The translations under genes and the position numbers were made by a program. A stretch of DNA of 64,000 nucleotides, from contig NC_023749.2 in assembly GCF_000499845.2 (NCBI RefSeq), forward strand, positions 4,559,030 to 4,623,029. Direction: 5' to 3'. Below, piece by piece: positions 25,801-37,978 of the stretch (positions within the stretch are counted from its first letter, which is position 1; each line of letters starts with the position of its first letter). The notes below the pieces were generated by a model. The model made no database searches. It was not told the origin of the DNA and was given only the letters and a program-made list of their open reading frames with translations. Source of the stretch: Phaseolus vulgaris. Lineage: Eukaryota; Streptophyta; Magnoliopsida; Fabales; Fabaceae.

Positions 25801-27596
25801 TTCCTTTCTGTTAAATAATCCTTCTTTAAAGTCTTGTCAAATCATGGGATCTTTACTAGTTTATTCCTTTTTTTTTTCTGTGTTATTGTTTTGCTTAGTG
25901 CCTGAGAGGATGTTTTATGTTTATCAGGCAACATTTAGGATTACTGCCACTGCAGTTGTGCTTGAGTTTAATCATGCAGCAAGGATAGCGAAGAAAATCA
26001 AATTGGTTGGTTATCCATGCAAGATATTCAAGAAGACAGCACTTATCAAGGATATGTTTACTTCAGATCTTGAAGTAGCTCGGTTTGAAGGTGCAGCTAT
26101 TCGAACAGTCAGTGGGATTAGGGGGCAGGTCAAGAAGGTCTGTGAATTGTCACATTGAGTTAGTGACGTACATTATACTGATGGTTTGTTTTGGTAGTTA
26201 CAGCAGTTGGATACGTATAACTTACCATCTATTTTATCCTAAGTTATTTATTAATCTGGCAGGTCGCAAAAGAAGAAATAGGTAATCAAGCAAAAAGGAA
26301 TGGTGGGCAAACTAAAGAAGGAATTGCTAGGTGCACTTTTGAAGATAAAATCCTGATGAGTGACATTGTTTTCCTGCGTGCATGGACTCAAGTTGAAGTC
26401 CCTCAGTTTTATAATCCATTGACAACTGCATTACAGCCTCGTGAAAAGACCTGGAAAGGAATGAGGACCGTTGCAGAATTGAGAAGAGAACACAATCTTC
26501 CTGTTCCTGTAAATAAAGATTCACTTTACAAGGTACATGTTCTAGTTTGATACTAATGGATGCTTTCCCTTCCTGCTGTGCATTGAGACGTTTCTTCTCC
26601 CTTATGGTTTGTAGTTTGTCTACTTATTTTCATTCTCATCTTCTGCCAGAAAATTGAAAGAAAACCTAGAAAGTTCAATCCATTGGTAATTCCCAAGTCT
26701 CTTCAAGCAAGTCTTCCCTTTGCCTCAAAACCCAAGGATATACCCAAGCGAAAGAAGCCCTTACTTGAAGAGAGAAGGGGAAGGGGTGTTGTCATGGAAC
26801 CTCGAGAGCGCAAAGTTCATGCTCTTGTTCAACATCTCCAGTTAATAAATAATGAGAAGGTAAGTATGGCAGCTGATTGTTTGTTCAACTTTATTTGAAT
26901 TTCTATCAAGATTTCCAAGCAGACTGTGCAACTGGCTTGGGACTATACTCCATTGCTAAAAAGTATTTTTGTTCCATTTTATTGGATGCGAAGTCTTTTA
27001 AAATTGAGGATGAATTAACTTCAAACACAGTAGATTTTCCCTTTAGTTCACTCAAATTCAAAGAAGGCCTTCACTAGCCAATGATTTTGTAGCTTAATTA
27101 ATGGCTACTGTCCTCTGGATATACTGGGTTATATTCCTAACTCACCAAATTTCAGTGCTTTAATGGCTACTGTCCTCTTGATGGTTTTTCACTTTTCCTT
27201 TTCTTGCCTCAAGGTATCAATGGTTAATGGGTCTTAATTACTAACCCTTTTTACTGACTTTTTGAGAAATTGATTCCCAGTTGACTAAGTTGTAATTTCA
27301 TGGTATCTAGAGTCTTTTATTCTGGAGTTCTTTAGCAATACCATTCATAATAAGTGACATTGTTATGATGGAGCACATTTTTTTTAAAGCACTGCTGTTG
27401 CATGTCTTTTGACATACTCTATTTTCTGAGCCCCTTGCAGATGAAAAAGCGAAAGTTTAAGGAAGAGAAGAAAAGGAAAGAACTTGAAGCAGAGAGAGCA
27501 AAAGATGAGCAGTTGTTGAAGAAACGCCGGAGAGAGGAAAGACGTGGGAAATACCGGGCAGAAGGCAAGCAGAACAAGAGAATTCGGAAAGCATAG
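19834..27596 (+). CDS. BMS1: Ribosome biogenesis GTPase BMS1
   Basis: Seventeen exons: 19834-20118, 20219-20309, 20417-20535, 20665-20855, 20991-21201, 21838-22078, 22469-22860, 23157-23262, 23412-23608, 23849-24183, 24747-24846, 24915-25133, 25547-25786, 25928-26137, 26263-26532, 26650-26859 and 27441-27596. They sum to 1190 aa; yeast Bms1 is 1183. BMS1 is a nucleolar GTPase of the small-subunit processome and works with Rcl1 in early 18S rRNA maturation. A Lys-rich nucleolar-type N-terminus is followed by the G domain with P-loop GPPQVGKS (92-99, split by intron 1), ECPND in the switch region and THLD (187-190). Next come the AARP2CN region, a long acidic Ser/Asp/Glu linker (about 430-590) and the conserved C-terminal domain with [14 protein letters not shown] and [11 protein letters not shown]. 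The tail is very basic ([13 protein letters not shown]). Intron 10 is U12-type (separate entry). The start at 19834 gives the conserved N-terminus. Confidence 0.96.
24184..24746 (+). other. U12-type AT-AC intron (BMS1 intron 10)
   Basis: The exon stops at ...TTTGATTCTCA and the intron opens ATATCCTTT, exactly the U12 5' splice site. It closes ...GTTATTTAC with terminal AC. Thirteen nt before the end is TACCTTAAT (24726-24734), a close match to the U12 branch site TTCCTTRAY with the expected adenosine at 24733. No polypyrimidine tract is needed or seen. Joining 24183 to 24747 restores the reading frame and gives the family sequence AKFDSQFDEDPG; no nearby GT-AG pair does this. The intron is 563 bp long. 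Its removal needs the minor (U11/U12) spliceosome. Confidence 0.9.
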
Positions 27597-29805
27597 GTTT
27601 ACATTTACTACTAGATTTCGTTCTGAAATTGTTGAGGTAAATGAATTTTGGTGACTTGGAACTGTCACAAAAGAGAAACATGAAATGAAAGGTTCATGCG
27701 GTTGGATCTACGTGAATTATGGAATTAAAGAGAACAAATTTCACGTATTCAGCATCATGTAGATTGTTTTGGAAATGGTGCTATGGATCTCAGGAATTAA
27801 TGACAACATTGATAGATAAAATTGGTTGAGTCGGAAATCGGTTATCCCGGCTTAGAAATCGCATGTTGCAAGTACATGTATTACTATAAATTTTGTCCTG
27901 CTAGTGTCAATTATTGAGCAAAAAAGAGGTGAATTATTAGATAAATTTGTTTTGCGTGTTTTGTTAGTTACTACTAGTTAGTACGAATATCAATTTTGTG
28001 CGAGGAGTTACTTTGACAGTTGTGCTTCTGTAAAATTATTTCAAATTCCTTGGAAAATTAATTTCTATTGTTCTATTACCTCTGCTCTGCTTATTTAGTG
28101 CTGGAAGCTTCTACTGTTTATCTTTGAATTACGTATTATTTAGAAGTCAAATTTTAGGAAGAAATATACATTACAAGTTATGTAGTGCCTAAAACATAAA
28201 AATATTAAATGTGTTATTTATTATTTTTATTTAAGGATATTTGAAAGAACTAGTTAAATATGAAAATCTGAGACAACATAATGTTATAGAATTCCATTCA
28301 AATGCCAATTTGTTTCTGCGACAACCCGGAAGCAGACTCTTGAAAGTTAGTATTCAGGTTATTTTAAATTTTTGTTGTTTGGGAACTTTTTTTTTAAAAT
28401 TTACTATGAAGATAACCTTTTAGAAGGAGATTTTTTTTTTTTATATTTTAGAAGTTTCTTGTGGAGTTGTCAGTCAGTTGAAATGATTTGTCAAAATTTA
28501 AGACAAACTACTATTTTAACTTGTAAAATGTATAAGTTTCATATTTAAATTTTTTTACATAAATGTTTATTTTATATACAAATATAATAAATAAATGTTT
28601 TTGAGTCTATTAGTTATATTTTAAATTGATAATAATTAATTTAAATAATATTTTAGTTATTGACATTGAATTCAATTTAAAAGAGTAAATTAAAATAGAT
28701 AGAAATTTTAAAGAATTACATAGAAATTGAAATAAAATAACTTAAAATAAGTACTTCTTAAAATAATCACTTATTTAAGAAGATAAAATTTGTTTATTTT
28801 AAAATAAGCAGATTAGACAAAGAAATAGAACAAAGAATATGCTTATTTTATTAGATAAGTACTTATTTATAAACAATACACACATGCTATTTGAAACAGT
28901 TTTACCATTTGACATTTATTTCCACTCTTCTTTAAAACAACTTTACAGTGTTATTTAAGGATGGTGTTTAACAAAGGTTTAAAACATAATTTGTTGAAGG
29001 TAATGCGATTACTGTTGGTCTATATTGTTCAGAAGGTGTAGCATCACCTTTGATGGGGTTTTACTATTTCTACAGAGTCGGGGAAAACAAGCTTTATGCT
29101 TCTAGCATTTATTTAGACCCAAGAAAACAACAATGTTTAGGAAGAACAATACAAGGTAACCCAAAAACAATGTATATTCTTTCTTATATTTGATTGTCCC
29201 GATATACTTATAAGTTTTTGAGCCTCAAGAACATTTGTATTTTCTAATAAGATGTTTCTTAAACACTTGAACATGATGCTTAAAAAAACAGATGAGAAAA
29301 CGTATAATTTTTTTGTTCGTTTATATATATATATATATATATATTTCTAAAAAACTTATTTTGGAAACAATTGTCAGAACTTAGTAAAGTCTATATGAAA
29401 TTTAATTGCTCAGTAATGCAAATTTTTTAAGAAATCGGTTTTTAAAACCAGAAATTGAAGAGTCAAACAAGCCTTTATATTTTTTTCACTCAATTTACTT
29501 GTTTCTATTTGTCTCCCCCAATAGGTTAAGCAACATTTGAAATACAAAGCAATACAACTATCTATACAAATCGTATCCCACAAAATTCCAAGCAGATGCT
29601 TAAAGGTAAATGTATTACTGGTTTGTTTTACCATTGTATTTCGTTTCCAGTAAAACAAACAAATCTAACCAAAGCATACTGAAAATTCCAGGATAAGCAT
29701 GACTTGCACATCTTCAGTATCTTCATTTGCATTGCTTCAGCTGTTTCTCAATTCCTTATATTGTCTTTGGATTCTCTCTATCAGCAGCACAACAGATTCA
29801 TTTCA
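27597..29805. other. Spacer between convergent BMS1 and PEX13
   Basis: This holds the 3' UTR of BMS1 on the left and of PEX13 on the right. The middle is AT-rich. Words like AAAATAAGTACTTCTTAAAA at 28740-28870 look like the same legume MITE-like relic seen in the TBC intron. A (TA)n tract lies at about 29322-29345. No coding frame of note. Confidence 0.5.
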
Positions 29806-32331
29806 TCATTTATTGGCATCATATTCCCATGCATTGTCCCAAGAACCACTTGGTGCAGCCTTTGTTCCCTCAATATAGTTCTGATTTACAGAGGAACTGT
29901 GTGGCCCAGGCAGTGGAAGTCCATCTGGACCTGCATGGTTAATCTTTTGGGGCTTAGATTTGACTCCAAGCAACCGCAGCACAAATCTAGCTAGCTCTCC
30001 ATACAACACACCAGACCGATCAAAAAGCTGTCAAGATACCAAGTAACCATATATGGCATTAAAATAACATTCATAATACTATTTGAAAGGGGGAGAAAAC
30101 ACAGTGATCTTTGGCATGGACTATCATTGTTGGCAACATGCCCTGTGAAAAGAAAGTAAACAATAGAAACTAGAATGGCTAACTGCAATATGCATTAAAT
30201 TAAATGTAACAGAAGGTAAACTCAGTGCATTTGTGTGAGAAAACTAATACATACATCCATCAATCGAATTGTGCTTTGATTAAATCACTTGGTAACTTTT
30301 AACTGAGTTGGAATTTGGACTGGACAAGCCAGATCAAACTTGATTTTAATTTTGTCCAATAAGCTTTTCAAATTAACAGAATTCAAAAGATAGGAGCGAT
30401 TATAGATTACTTGTGATCTTCAAACATCCATTAGAGCCTATAGTATAATATTAACAAATTAATAAAGGAAAGGAACACAAAATGGAAAGAAAAAGATGAA
30501 AGTAAAACCTGAAGAAGTGAGGTCATGAACATATGGAAAGCCTGCGTGTTCTGGTCTACGAGAATTGAAATCCTACCAAAGAAGTTAACCACGCCTTGCA
30601 TCTACAATTTAAAGGGAAAAAATAAAATAAAATAATGCAAAGCAAATTTTCAAAGGAGGGGGAAAGGTTGAGGTCGTGGAGTAGAATGAGAACAGTGAAT
30701 AGAGTACACCAAAAAAGGATTTAAAATAACGTGTCCCTTTTAGAATGCCGATTGAATGGCCAAATACACCTAAAAACATGAAGTTTCATAAGAAAGATTA
30801 AGGACAAAAATAGTGTTACCTCAGTAACCTACATACACTGACTTTTAATGAAGACCTTTATTACGCAAATTGTTGATGTTAAATTCCAATTTTAATCGAA
30901 GAACAACACTGAAAGACTTAAAACTTAAGGAACATCTATTCTCCTAGTTTCTGTTGCATCTAGTCTGAACTGAAGTGAGAGTAATTATTACGCCAATGAA
31001 GCACAGACAGGAATGACCAATTGAACTTCTTGTTGTACAATAACATACAAAAGAAATGCATTGTACTAAATTAAGGTTATTAAGAAATGAGAGAGAATTT
31101 GATGTGTATCAAACATATAATTAAAAAAATAGTAAATAAATTATCAGTAATAAGAAATTATACATTACTTTATGATCAAGTAATTAGTAATAGTAACCCA
31201 GAATATGAGAACCAAAATCAATTAGTAAGGAAAAAAAGAACAAAACTGGGCAGAAAATTATATTGCTCACCACACGTATGAAAGAAATCCAAAATCCTGG
31301 GGGCGGTGAAGGAGCACCATATGGATTATTGGGATCTTCAGCTCCATAAGGACCACCACCCATGCCATAACCACCCATTGGACCACCACCAAAGCCACCA
31401 TTATACATTCCCCCTCCATACATCCCAGAGGACCCATAAAGCCCCCCATATCCTCCTCCCCTGTACATACTGTTGATACCGTTGCCATACATTCCTCCAC
31501 CACCACTAAACCCTCCCACTCCACCATAGGAGGATCCATATCCAGAATTGTAATTCATTGTAGAACCATACCCTGTAAATCACAAATGAAACGACTCACA
31601 AAAATAGGTAAAGCAAGGAAAAACCAAAAGGATAGGATCATAGGAGAACAAATATGCAAGACCAGAAACAATTTAACATAAAAAAGACACCTCCATAGCT
31701 GGTACTTCCATAATTCTGCTCCCAAGGCCTTGTGGGAAGGGGTCTTCCAAGAGCATTCCTATTGACAGTTGCAGTGTTATTGGAAGCTGAAACTATTTCC
31801 CCAGGTTTTGCAGTCCCTGAAGACTCAACTACATCACTCGTGGTACCTGCTGATGGGGGTTTAAAAGGTGCAGGCCCAGATGAGGCTGCTACTTTCTCCC
31901 ACGGTTTAGGTGGAGCTGCAACACAAAACTATAAAATTGTTGGAATGGAAATCCCATTAAGAGGGAGAAAAGTTAAATTCCATTATCATCACCTCCACCA
32001 CTCAGGAAACACAAATCAAAACCTCTTTTGTCTCTAATACTGACACAAACCACACTTCATTTTGATAATGCCCAGAATACTACACAGTAATTGACTGAAC
32101 CGCCAGAATTGCCGAATCAATACATGCCAAACTATGAAATCCAATTTCACTAATAATCACCAAAAGATCAAGTTTTGCGGTTACCCTTTTCTTTATTTGG
32201 TTTCATCAAGAAAAATTAGAACAACAACAACAATAGTAATTACCCCTTTTCTTTAATAAACGAAATTAGAAAAAGAACAAATTTAAAAAATCGAGGGTTC
32301 TGCGAACTGAACCTGAAGCTGATGGTTCCAT
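29806..32331 (-). CDS. PEX13: Peroxisomal membrane docking protein PEX13
   Basis: Five exons on the minus strand: 32331-32313, 31915-31691, 31572-31271, 30601-30509 and 30027-29806, giving 286 aa (Arabidopsis about 304). PEX13 sits in the peroxisome membrane and, with PEX14, docks the receptors that bring in matrix proteins. The N-terminus is Pro-rich with PPKPWE and RPWEQ, which fits receptor or PEX14 binding. Residues about 85-165 are Gly/Tyr-rich (GGMYGN, MYRGGGYGG, GLYGSSGMYGGG), the YG-rich segment typical of PEX13. The C-terminal half has GFWISFIRV, NFFGRISILVDQNTQAFHMF and LYGELARFVLRLLGV, the conserved membrane-associated block. No SH3 domain follows; plant PEX13 is known to lack the SH3 domain found in yeast and animals. 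It ends WDNAWEYDANK. All exon phases close. Confidence 0.95.
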
Positions 32332-33734
32332 GCGAATTGCAATCAAACAGCATAAGCTCTTCAGACAACAACTCAACGCGATTTAGATGTTTACGTTGGT
32401 ACAAACAATATCTTAAACAAAAAAGTGTTTTAATAATTAATTACTTCGATTTCAGCCATTGATTTATCTTTGGTGGAACGGATCAGGACGGTGAAAACAT
32501 TTCCTCATTTAGTTTTTTTTTGTGACAAAACAGGTAAAATGTTAAATAACCATGGCGTGGATTCATTTAATTAGGGATATTAATTAAATAATTAAAATTT
32601 AAAAAGTATTTTATTTATTAAGTATGTCAAATTTTCTTATTATAAACAATAAAAATAATTTTAATTACTCATTCCAAGAACCTTCATCTCTGTTGTTCCA
32701 ACTTTTTTACAACAGCACGTGTTTTTCGTTTTTCTTCCTTTTTTTAAAAAGCCAACCTTCCACAATGTGAATTCTCAATTCTATAAAAGGTTGACTCACT
32801 CGTCTAAAGCTTTTACTTATCAATTATTTTGTCTTTAATACTTTAAATATTTGTTAATATATTGGAGGATGTAAAAATATGTTTTAGATTAAAAAATTAA
32901 TATAAAATATTCATTTAAAAACATAGTTATTGGTGGAGATCCCACATCGACTAGAGATCTGAACCTTTCATTGTATATAAGTGGGTGCAAACCTTAATTT
33001 TATGAGTCGATTTTATGGGATTGAGTTAGGCCTAAAGTCTACTTCGTAATAATTATCTTAAAATGATTTTTTATTACCTTACCATAGGTTTATTATATAA
33101 AATTGACTCGAATGTTTCTATTAATAAGTTTAATTTAATTTTATGAAATTTATATCCATTTTACATATATTTGCAACTTATTATAAATTATGAGATGTTA
33201 TATACGAAATGTTCTTATGAAATTTACTCATTACTAAGTCATTATCTCTAGCACTTTATGTTCCTAACTTACTATCATTTGCAAAGTAAAAAGAAACAAG
33301 AATTCAAACATAGAGATTCTTTTAACTTCTGATCATATTCTGAGATGACAAATCTGATCAACTGAAGATTGAGCTATTTACATCATCTGTCTTCTCTACA
33401 TGCTTTAATGAAGCATATAGAGAGAGAACTACATATTTAACATGCTAGTGCTATCATGTGAGTTTATCTTTCTATCTACTAAAAACAGCCACCCTTAGAA
33501 GATAGCATTATAACAAATATTTGACCCAATGCCCACAAATGGCACTTGAAACATCTACACAGAAATGAAGAAATTTGCATGTTGCATTGGTGGCTAAAAG
33601 GCCAACTCTTCCAACCAACATACTATTGGAATCAAGTGTGAACCAAAACCCTCATGATAATGTGACAAATTAACAAAATATTGTTGAAGCAAGACTTTGA
33701 ATGGTCTCAATGAAGCCATGCATCATATCAGACA
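32332..33734. other. PEX13 promoter, LTR-like fragment and NLP 3' UTR
   Basis: The left part should hold the PEX13 promoter and 5' leader (minus strand). 32930-33050 is an LTR-like fragment (separate entry). The right part, about 33300-33734, should be the NLP gene's 3' UTR. No further coding sequence seen. Confidence 0.5.
32930..33050 (+). repeat. LTR-like fragment with TATA box (possible TRIM remnant)
   Basis: The run contains TGGTGGAGATCCCACATCGA, then a TATA box in GTATATAAGTGGGTGCAAACC, and then GAGTTAGGCCTAAAGTC. I recognise this order from a small legume LTR promoter family. Only one copy is present and no internal domain or target duplication was found, so a solo or decayed LTR is the best guess. 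Confidence 0.4.
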
Positions 33735-36700
33735 CTATGAACTGTCTGACAAGAAGCAATTGTTGCTGCCACGACTGCTTAAAACACAAGGCACATCACG
33801 AACCAGAAACTTCACACAACGTGTGCCAATGTCATCCAAAATTTCTATACATTCCTGCAAATCTGAGTCATTCACCAACATCACCCATTCCTCTTCATCA
33901 TCTAGATATTTGAGCTGGAATGACCCGTTTTGGAGTTTGAACCTTGTTGCAACTTCATCATATAGCTGGAAACAACCTGCGGATGGATCAAACTTGAAAC
34001 GAATAGTGTCTCCCCTATAGCTAGCTTTCACAATCATTTTTGACCCACTATGAACACAAGTTGATTTTACTTTTGAATGCTTTTGGTTCTCAAAGCTTTG
34101 AGAGCGTGATGAGCTGCCATGCATCATTGAGCCAGAGCCATTGGATGAGTGTGTAGTGCTTGAAGAATTAAGGTGGTTGTGTTCATCAATTCCCTCTCCC
34201 CCATCTACTCCAACTTCAACCTCATCAGTAACCAAGGATATTGAACAAGTTTGATCAGGGCAATCCTGATTCTTGGCCCGTTTGCTGCCCTTCTGGCTTG
34301 ATCCATCATTCATGGCCACTGATTTTGAATCTTCACAACAATCATCAGAAGAAGCATTGTCTTTTTTCAATCCTCCCTCACTGGTATCAGATATAAGTAC
34401 ACTTCTTGAATGCACAAGCTTGTTTCCCACCAAACAAACACCATCATCATTATCCAACTTAATTGTTGAATTCTCACTAGTGCTGCCTGGTGCTGGAACT
34501 ACTGAGACTGGTTTTTGTGTTGCATGCTTAGGGTCTTTCACAGCACTTTTCTCAGGAAACAGAATATATTTATGTGTGTCAATTTCTTGCATTATTGATC
34601 CTCCAGCTATAAGCCCCCCAGTATAAGGATCAAACTTCAACCCTCCTTCCACTCCCTGGACAGAATCAAGCACAGTCTGTATCTTCTTTAATGAACGATT
34701 CACTTTATTGATCTTCCGGGATGGCCATCTTGAAATTCCATGTTGCCTGCATATCCGTTTTAGAGTTGTTGGGCAAACTGTTCAAAGAAGAAAAACCTGA
34801 CTTTGTTAACAAGAATTACCTCTTCTTTCTGAAACATACTTCTTCAGTCTTTCAGAAATTTATAACATCTTCTTCAGTTTAACATATAGCAACAATAGTA
34901 TGGTTTTGAATTTATGAATTCAACTCAGGCTTAGCATAACACTTTGCATATCTAAATTTGTAACATCTCTCTTGCATCTTTCATTCTAAACAATTCCATC
35001 ATGAATAATTCAATGAAATTGCATTTATTATTTTCTTTAGTAAGTAGAAACTCTGGTAGAGAAAAAACATATACATTTGTTTCAGAACTTATGTGCATGA
35101 AATCAAACAAATGTGATTGATGAAAAAAATATCTCACATAACCCAAAAACATTAATCTTCATTAAAAATAAGGTGAAGAAATTAACACAATTAACATCGG
35201 GGTCTCACCACCAATGCTTTTTGCAGCATCTTTCAGACTACCAGAAAAGTACTGTTGGAGAACACTCAAACTAACATTCTTCTCCACTGTGCTTCTCTTT
35301 TTCTCAATCTGTTTTCTTGATCCATTCACTACCTACAAGACAAATTCTTACGATGTTAAAGTTCAATCCCAAAACCATTACACCAATTTACAAAGTTGAA
35401 GCATAAATTCCATGAAGTTTTTTCTACATTAGCTCACTCCCATTGGACAATCAGTACTTCTCCCCTGTTTAATTCCATTATCACAATAACTTTGGTACCA
35501 AATGCTTTCTCAAACTAAGCATTCATTTTATATTAAATTTCTCAAGGGCACAGGATAAAGGAAATGGCCAAGATGTACCTGGCTATGAACAGCTTCTATC
35601 CCATTGTTAGATGCTTTCAAGGACATTTTCTGGACCGAATCATGATCATCATTTATAAATGCTATCTGAGAGTTTCTTTTGGACATGGGAAAAAAATATG
35701 TGGCTTTTTCCTTTGGAAACTCAGCTACGGATCCTTCTATTCCTGTTAACTCAGCATCTGAAACTGTTCTCAAACTCCTACAAATTCTCCGCATGGTACC
35801 TGAGAGATTATCCAATAAAAGTTGTTGTTCTGAACTCCCTGTCATGGTCACCGGCAGAAAGAATTCTAATATGTAATCATCATCATTAGTATAGGTACTC
35901 CTCAGCCGAATTGCAACTGCAGCATTCAAGTTATATTTGCGTGCATGATGAACAAGGGGGTATTCACCAATATCATATGTCTTCACATCAGTATAGAAGA
36001 ATGGATGATTTGATTGAAGAGCTTTCCCTGCTATACCTTGTCCTTCCTCAAGATGATGTTCAACGCATGCATGAACAAATCCTCCCAGTGCTCCATCATT
36101 TATATAGCAAGCTGATTCCTCAATACATAACACACATTTTTCATTAGAACTTGTATGACCTTCTTTGATTTGTATTCTCTCAGATTCATCCCCTAATCCC
36201 TCACTGTAACTACAGGGAATCCATGTCAGTGCTAGTGGCAATCTATGTGCATGACACACGGCACGTAACACATCAAGTATCTCTGTTAAAGCAGCTCTTT
36301 TGTTACTTGATAGACTCTGCAGAAAAAGAACCACTAATAAGTTGTTCAGAAAACCAGATAATGATACTTCTCAAGCCCCTCCACTCCATTGAAAATTTAG
36401 AAAGTTTAGCTTTGCCTTTATGGTGGGGAAAGATCAATATGATAAATCATCATAGTATGGATTATCATTACCTGGGGAAGAAGTCGTGGAGGCGTAATGG
36501 TCTTTAAATTTACAAGCTGCATAAAGTCATCACAAGGATATTTATCATTAGAACCTTCGATGATAACATAATATGGAAATATCTAAAACATAGAAAAGGC
36601 TACTTTTCCAAGTAATTGTAGAGTGGATCCATAACTGACTTGACTCATATTATCACGGCCCTAGAGGTTTCTCATACAAGTAAGTTATGTACTAATGAAT

Positions 36701-37978
36701 GCAGGATGTGCCTACAAAGGATGACTATGGACTAGAAATAGACTAGTATAATTTGAAGGCTACAATTTTTGCAAACTAATCCTAGTTTGATCACTAGAAA
36801 TATGACTGCACCAGCACCATGCACATGCTTAGAAAATCTTCTTTCCTAACTTTTCCTCACCTACAGCAAGAGATAGACATAAAATATTACAGAATACAGA
36901 CAAGGTAGAAAATTTTCCATGAATAACACTGATTTGCCAAACAAACATAGTATAAGAAGCAGTGAGACAGGAAACGGCAGAAATTACAGTGTACAAGAGA
37001 AATAGCAGAAGAAAAATCCACCTGGAGTGCATGAGTAACAATTTCTAGTTCTCTGTCAAAATTCGGTTTCTCCTTTGTAGTGACTAGTTCCAATACAGCA
37101 CATGGCACTAGAGAATGCAGATCGGAAATAGGAAGAGCAATAGATCCACGAATTTCATGATTCAATGCATGGTCCAACCTTAAGTACTCAGTTTTATTAT
37201 AGTAACCAACATTGGAAGTCCATTCAGGAACATGTGATATAAACACTCGAGCAGGAAGCCCTGGACATGATCCTTTCTTTCCCTCTGCAGAAAATGTGAA
37301 TGCCCTTGACACCTCTCGGTACCCTGCAAGCTTTGGATCTAACAAATAAGGTTGTTCACTTGTGCTTAAGATGAATTCATCACCATGCTTTATAGGTACC
37401 CAAACTTGTGCCAGCATTTCCCCATCAACTGATTCCATAAAGAAGGACAAAGCCCTCAATATTCTATCATCAAGTGGCCTACCTGATGACCTTGAGATTA
37501 AGTAATTGCACATGTCTGAGGTATTAAGTTGCTGATATGTACCATTACGATTTTGCTTTGAATCAAAGCTGTTTGAATCATTTGCTTCATCTAAGAACCC
37601 AAGTTGGATGTCCATTTGCTGAAATATACCTCTCTCCTCACAACTAGGAGAACTTTCCATACCACTGTGAATTTCACTAACTTCTGTCATGAAGCATGGA
37701 CCATTGCCATGTTCCACCAAATTCAATCCCTCGGAGGGAGGGTATGATGCTGAGGAAAATGATGAAAACACATTAGCCAAACTCTGATAAGTCATACATG
37801 AGCTATTGTTCCAACCAGCATAGGTATCAAAGTTCATGAGCTCAGAGAAGTTACTAAACATGTCTTCTGAAGCAGATTTTTTCATTCCACCATCAACCGA
37901 TGTTGATTCCTCCAACTGGGCCCCAGGAGAGGTGCAATAGCCAGTTTCATTCCCCTTAGGGCAAAAATGATCTTCCAT
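33735..37978 (-). CDS. NIN-like protein transcription factor (RWP-RK), NLP8/NLP9 type
   Basis: Five coding exons on the minus strand: 37978-37022, 36516-36472, 36316-35579, 35332-35209 and 34777-33735. They give 968 aa, close to Arabidopsis NLP8 (about 947). NLPs are nitrate-responsive activators that bind nitrate-responsive elements; NLP8 is known for nitrate-promoted seed germination. The N-terminal GAF-like nitrate-response region includes [19 protein letters not shown] and [18 protein letters not shown]. The middle has [14 protein letters not shown] and [11 protein letters not shown]. The DNA-binding RWP-RK domain carries [19 protein letters not shown] and RWPSRK (638-643). A PB1 domain closes the protein (about 871-950) with the acidic OPCA-type run [19 protein letters not shown]. 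The SELMNF motif near the start matches NLP8/9. The start codon context ACCATGG is strong, and an in-frame acceptor-like CGTAG about 35 bp upstream suggests a 5' UTR intron. Confidence 0.93.

Noticed and set aside
31732..32037. Plus-strand frame of 101 codons
   Set aside because: Antisense of PEX13 exon 2.
34273..34626. Plus-strand frame of 117 codons
   Set aside because: Antisense of the last NLP exon.
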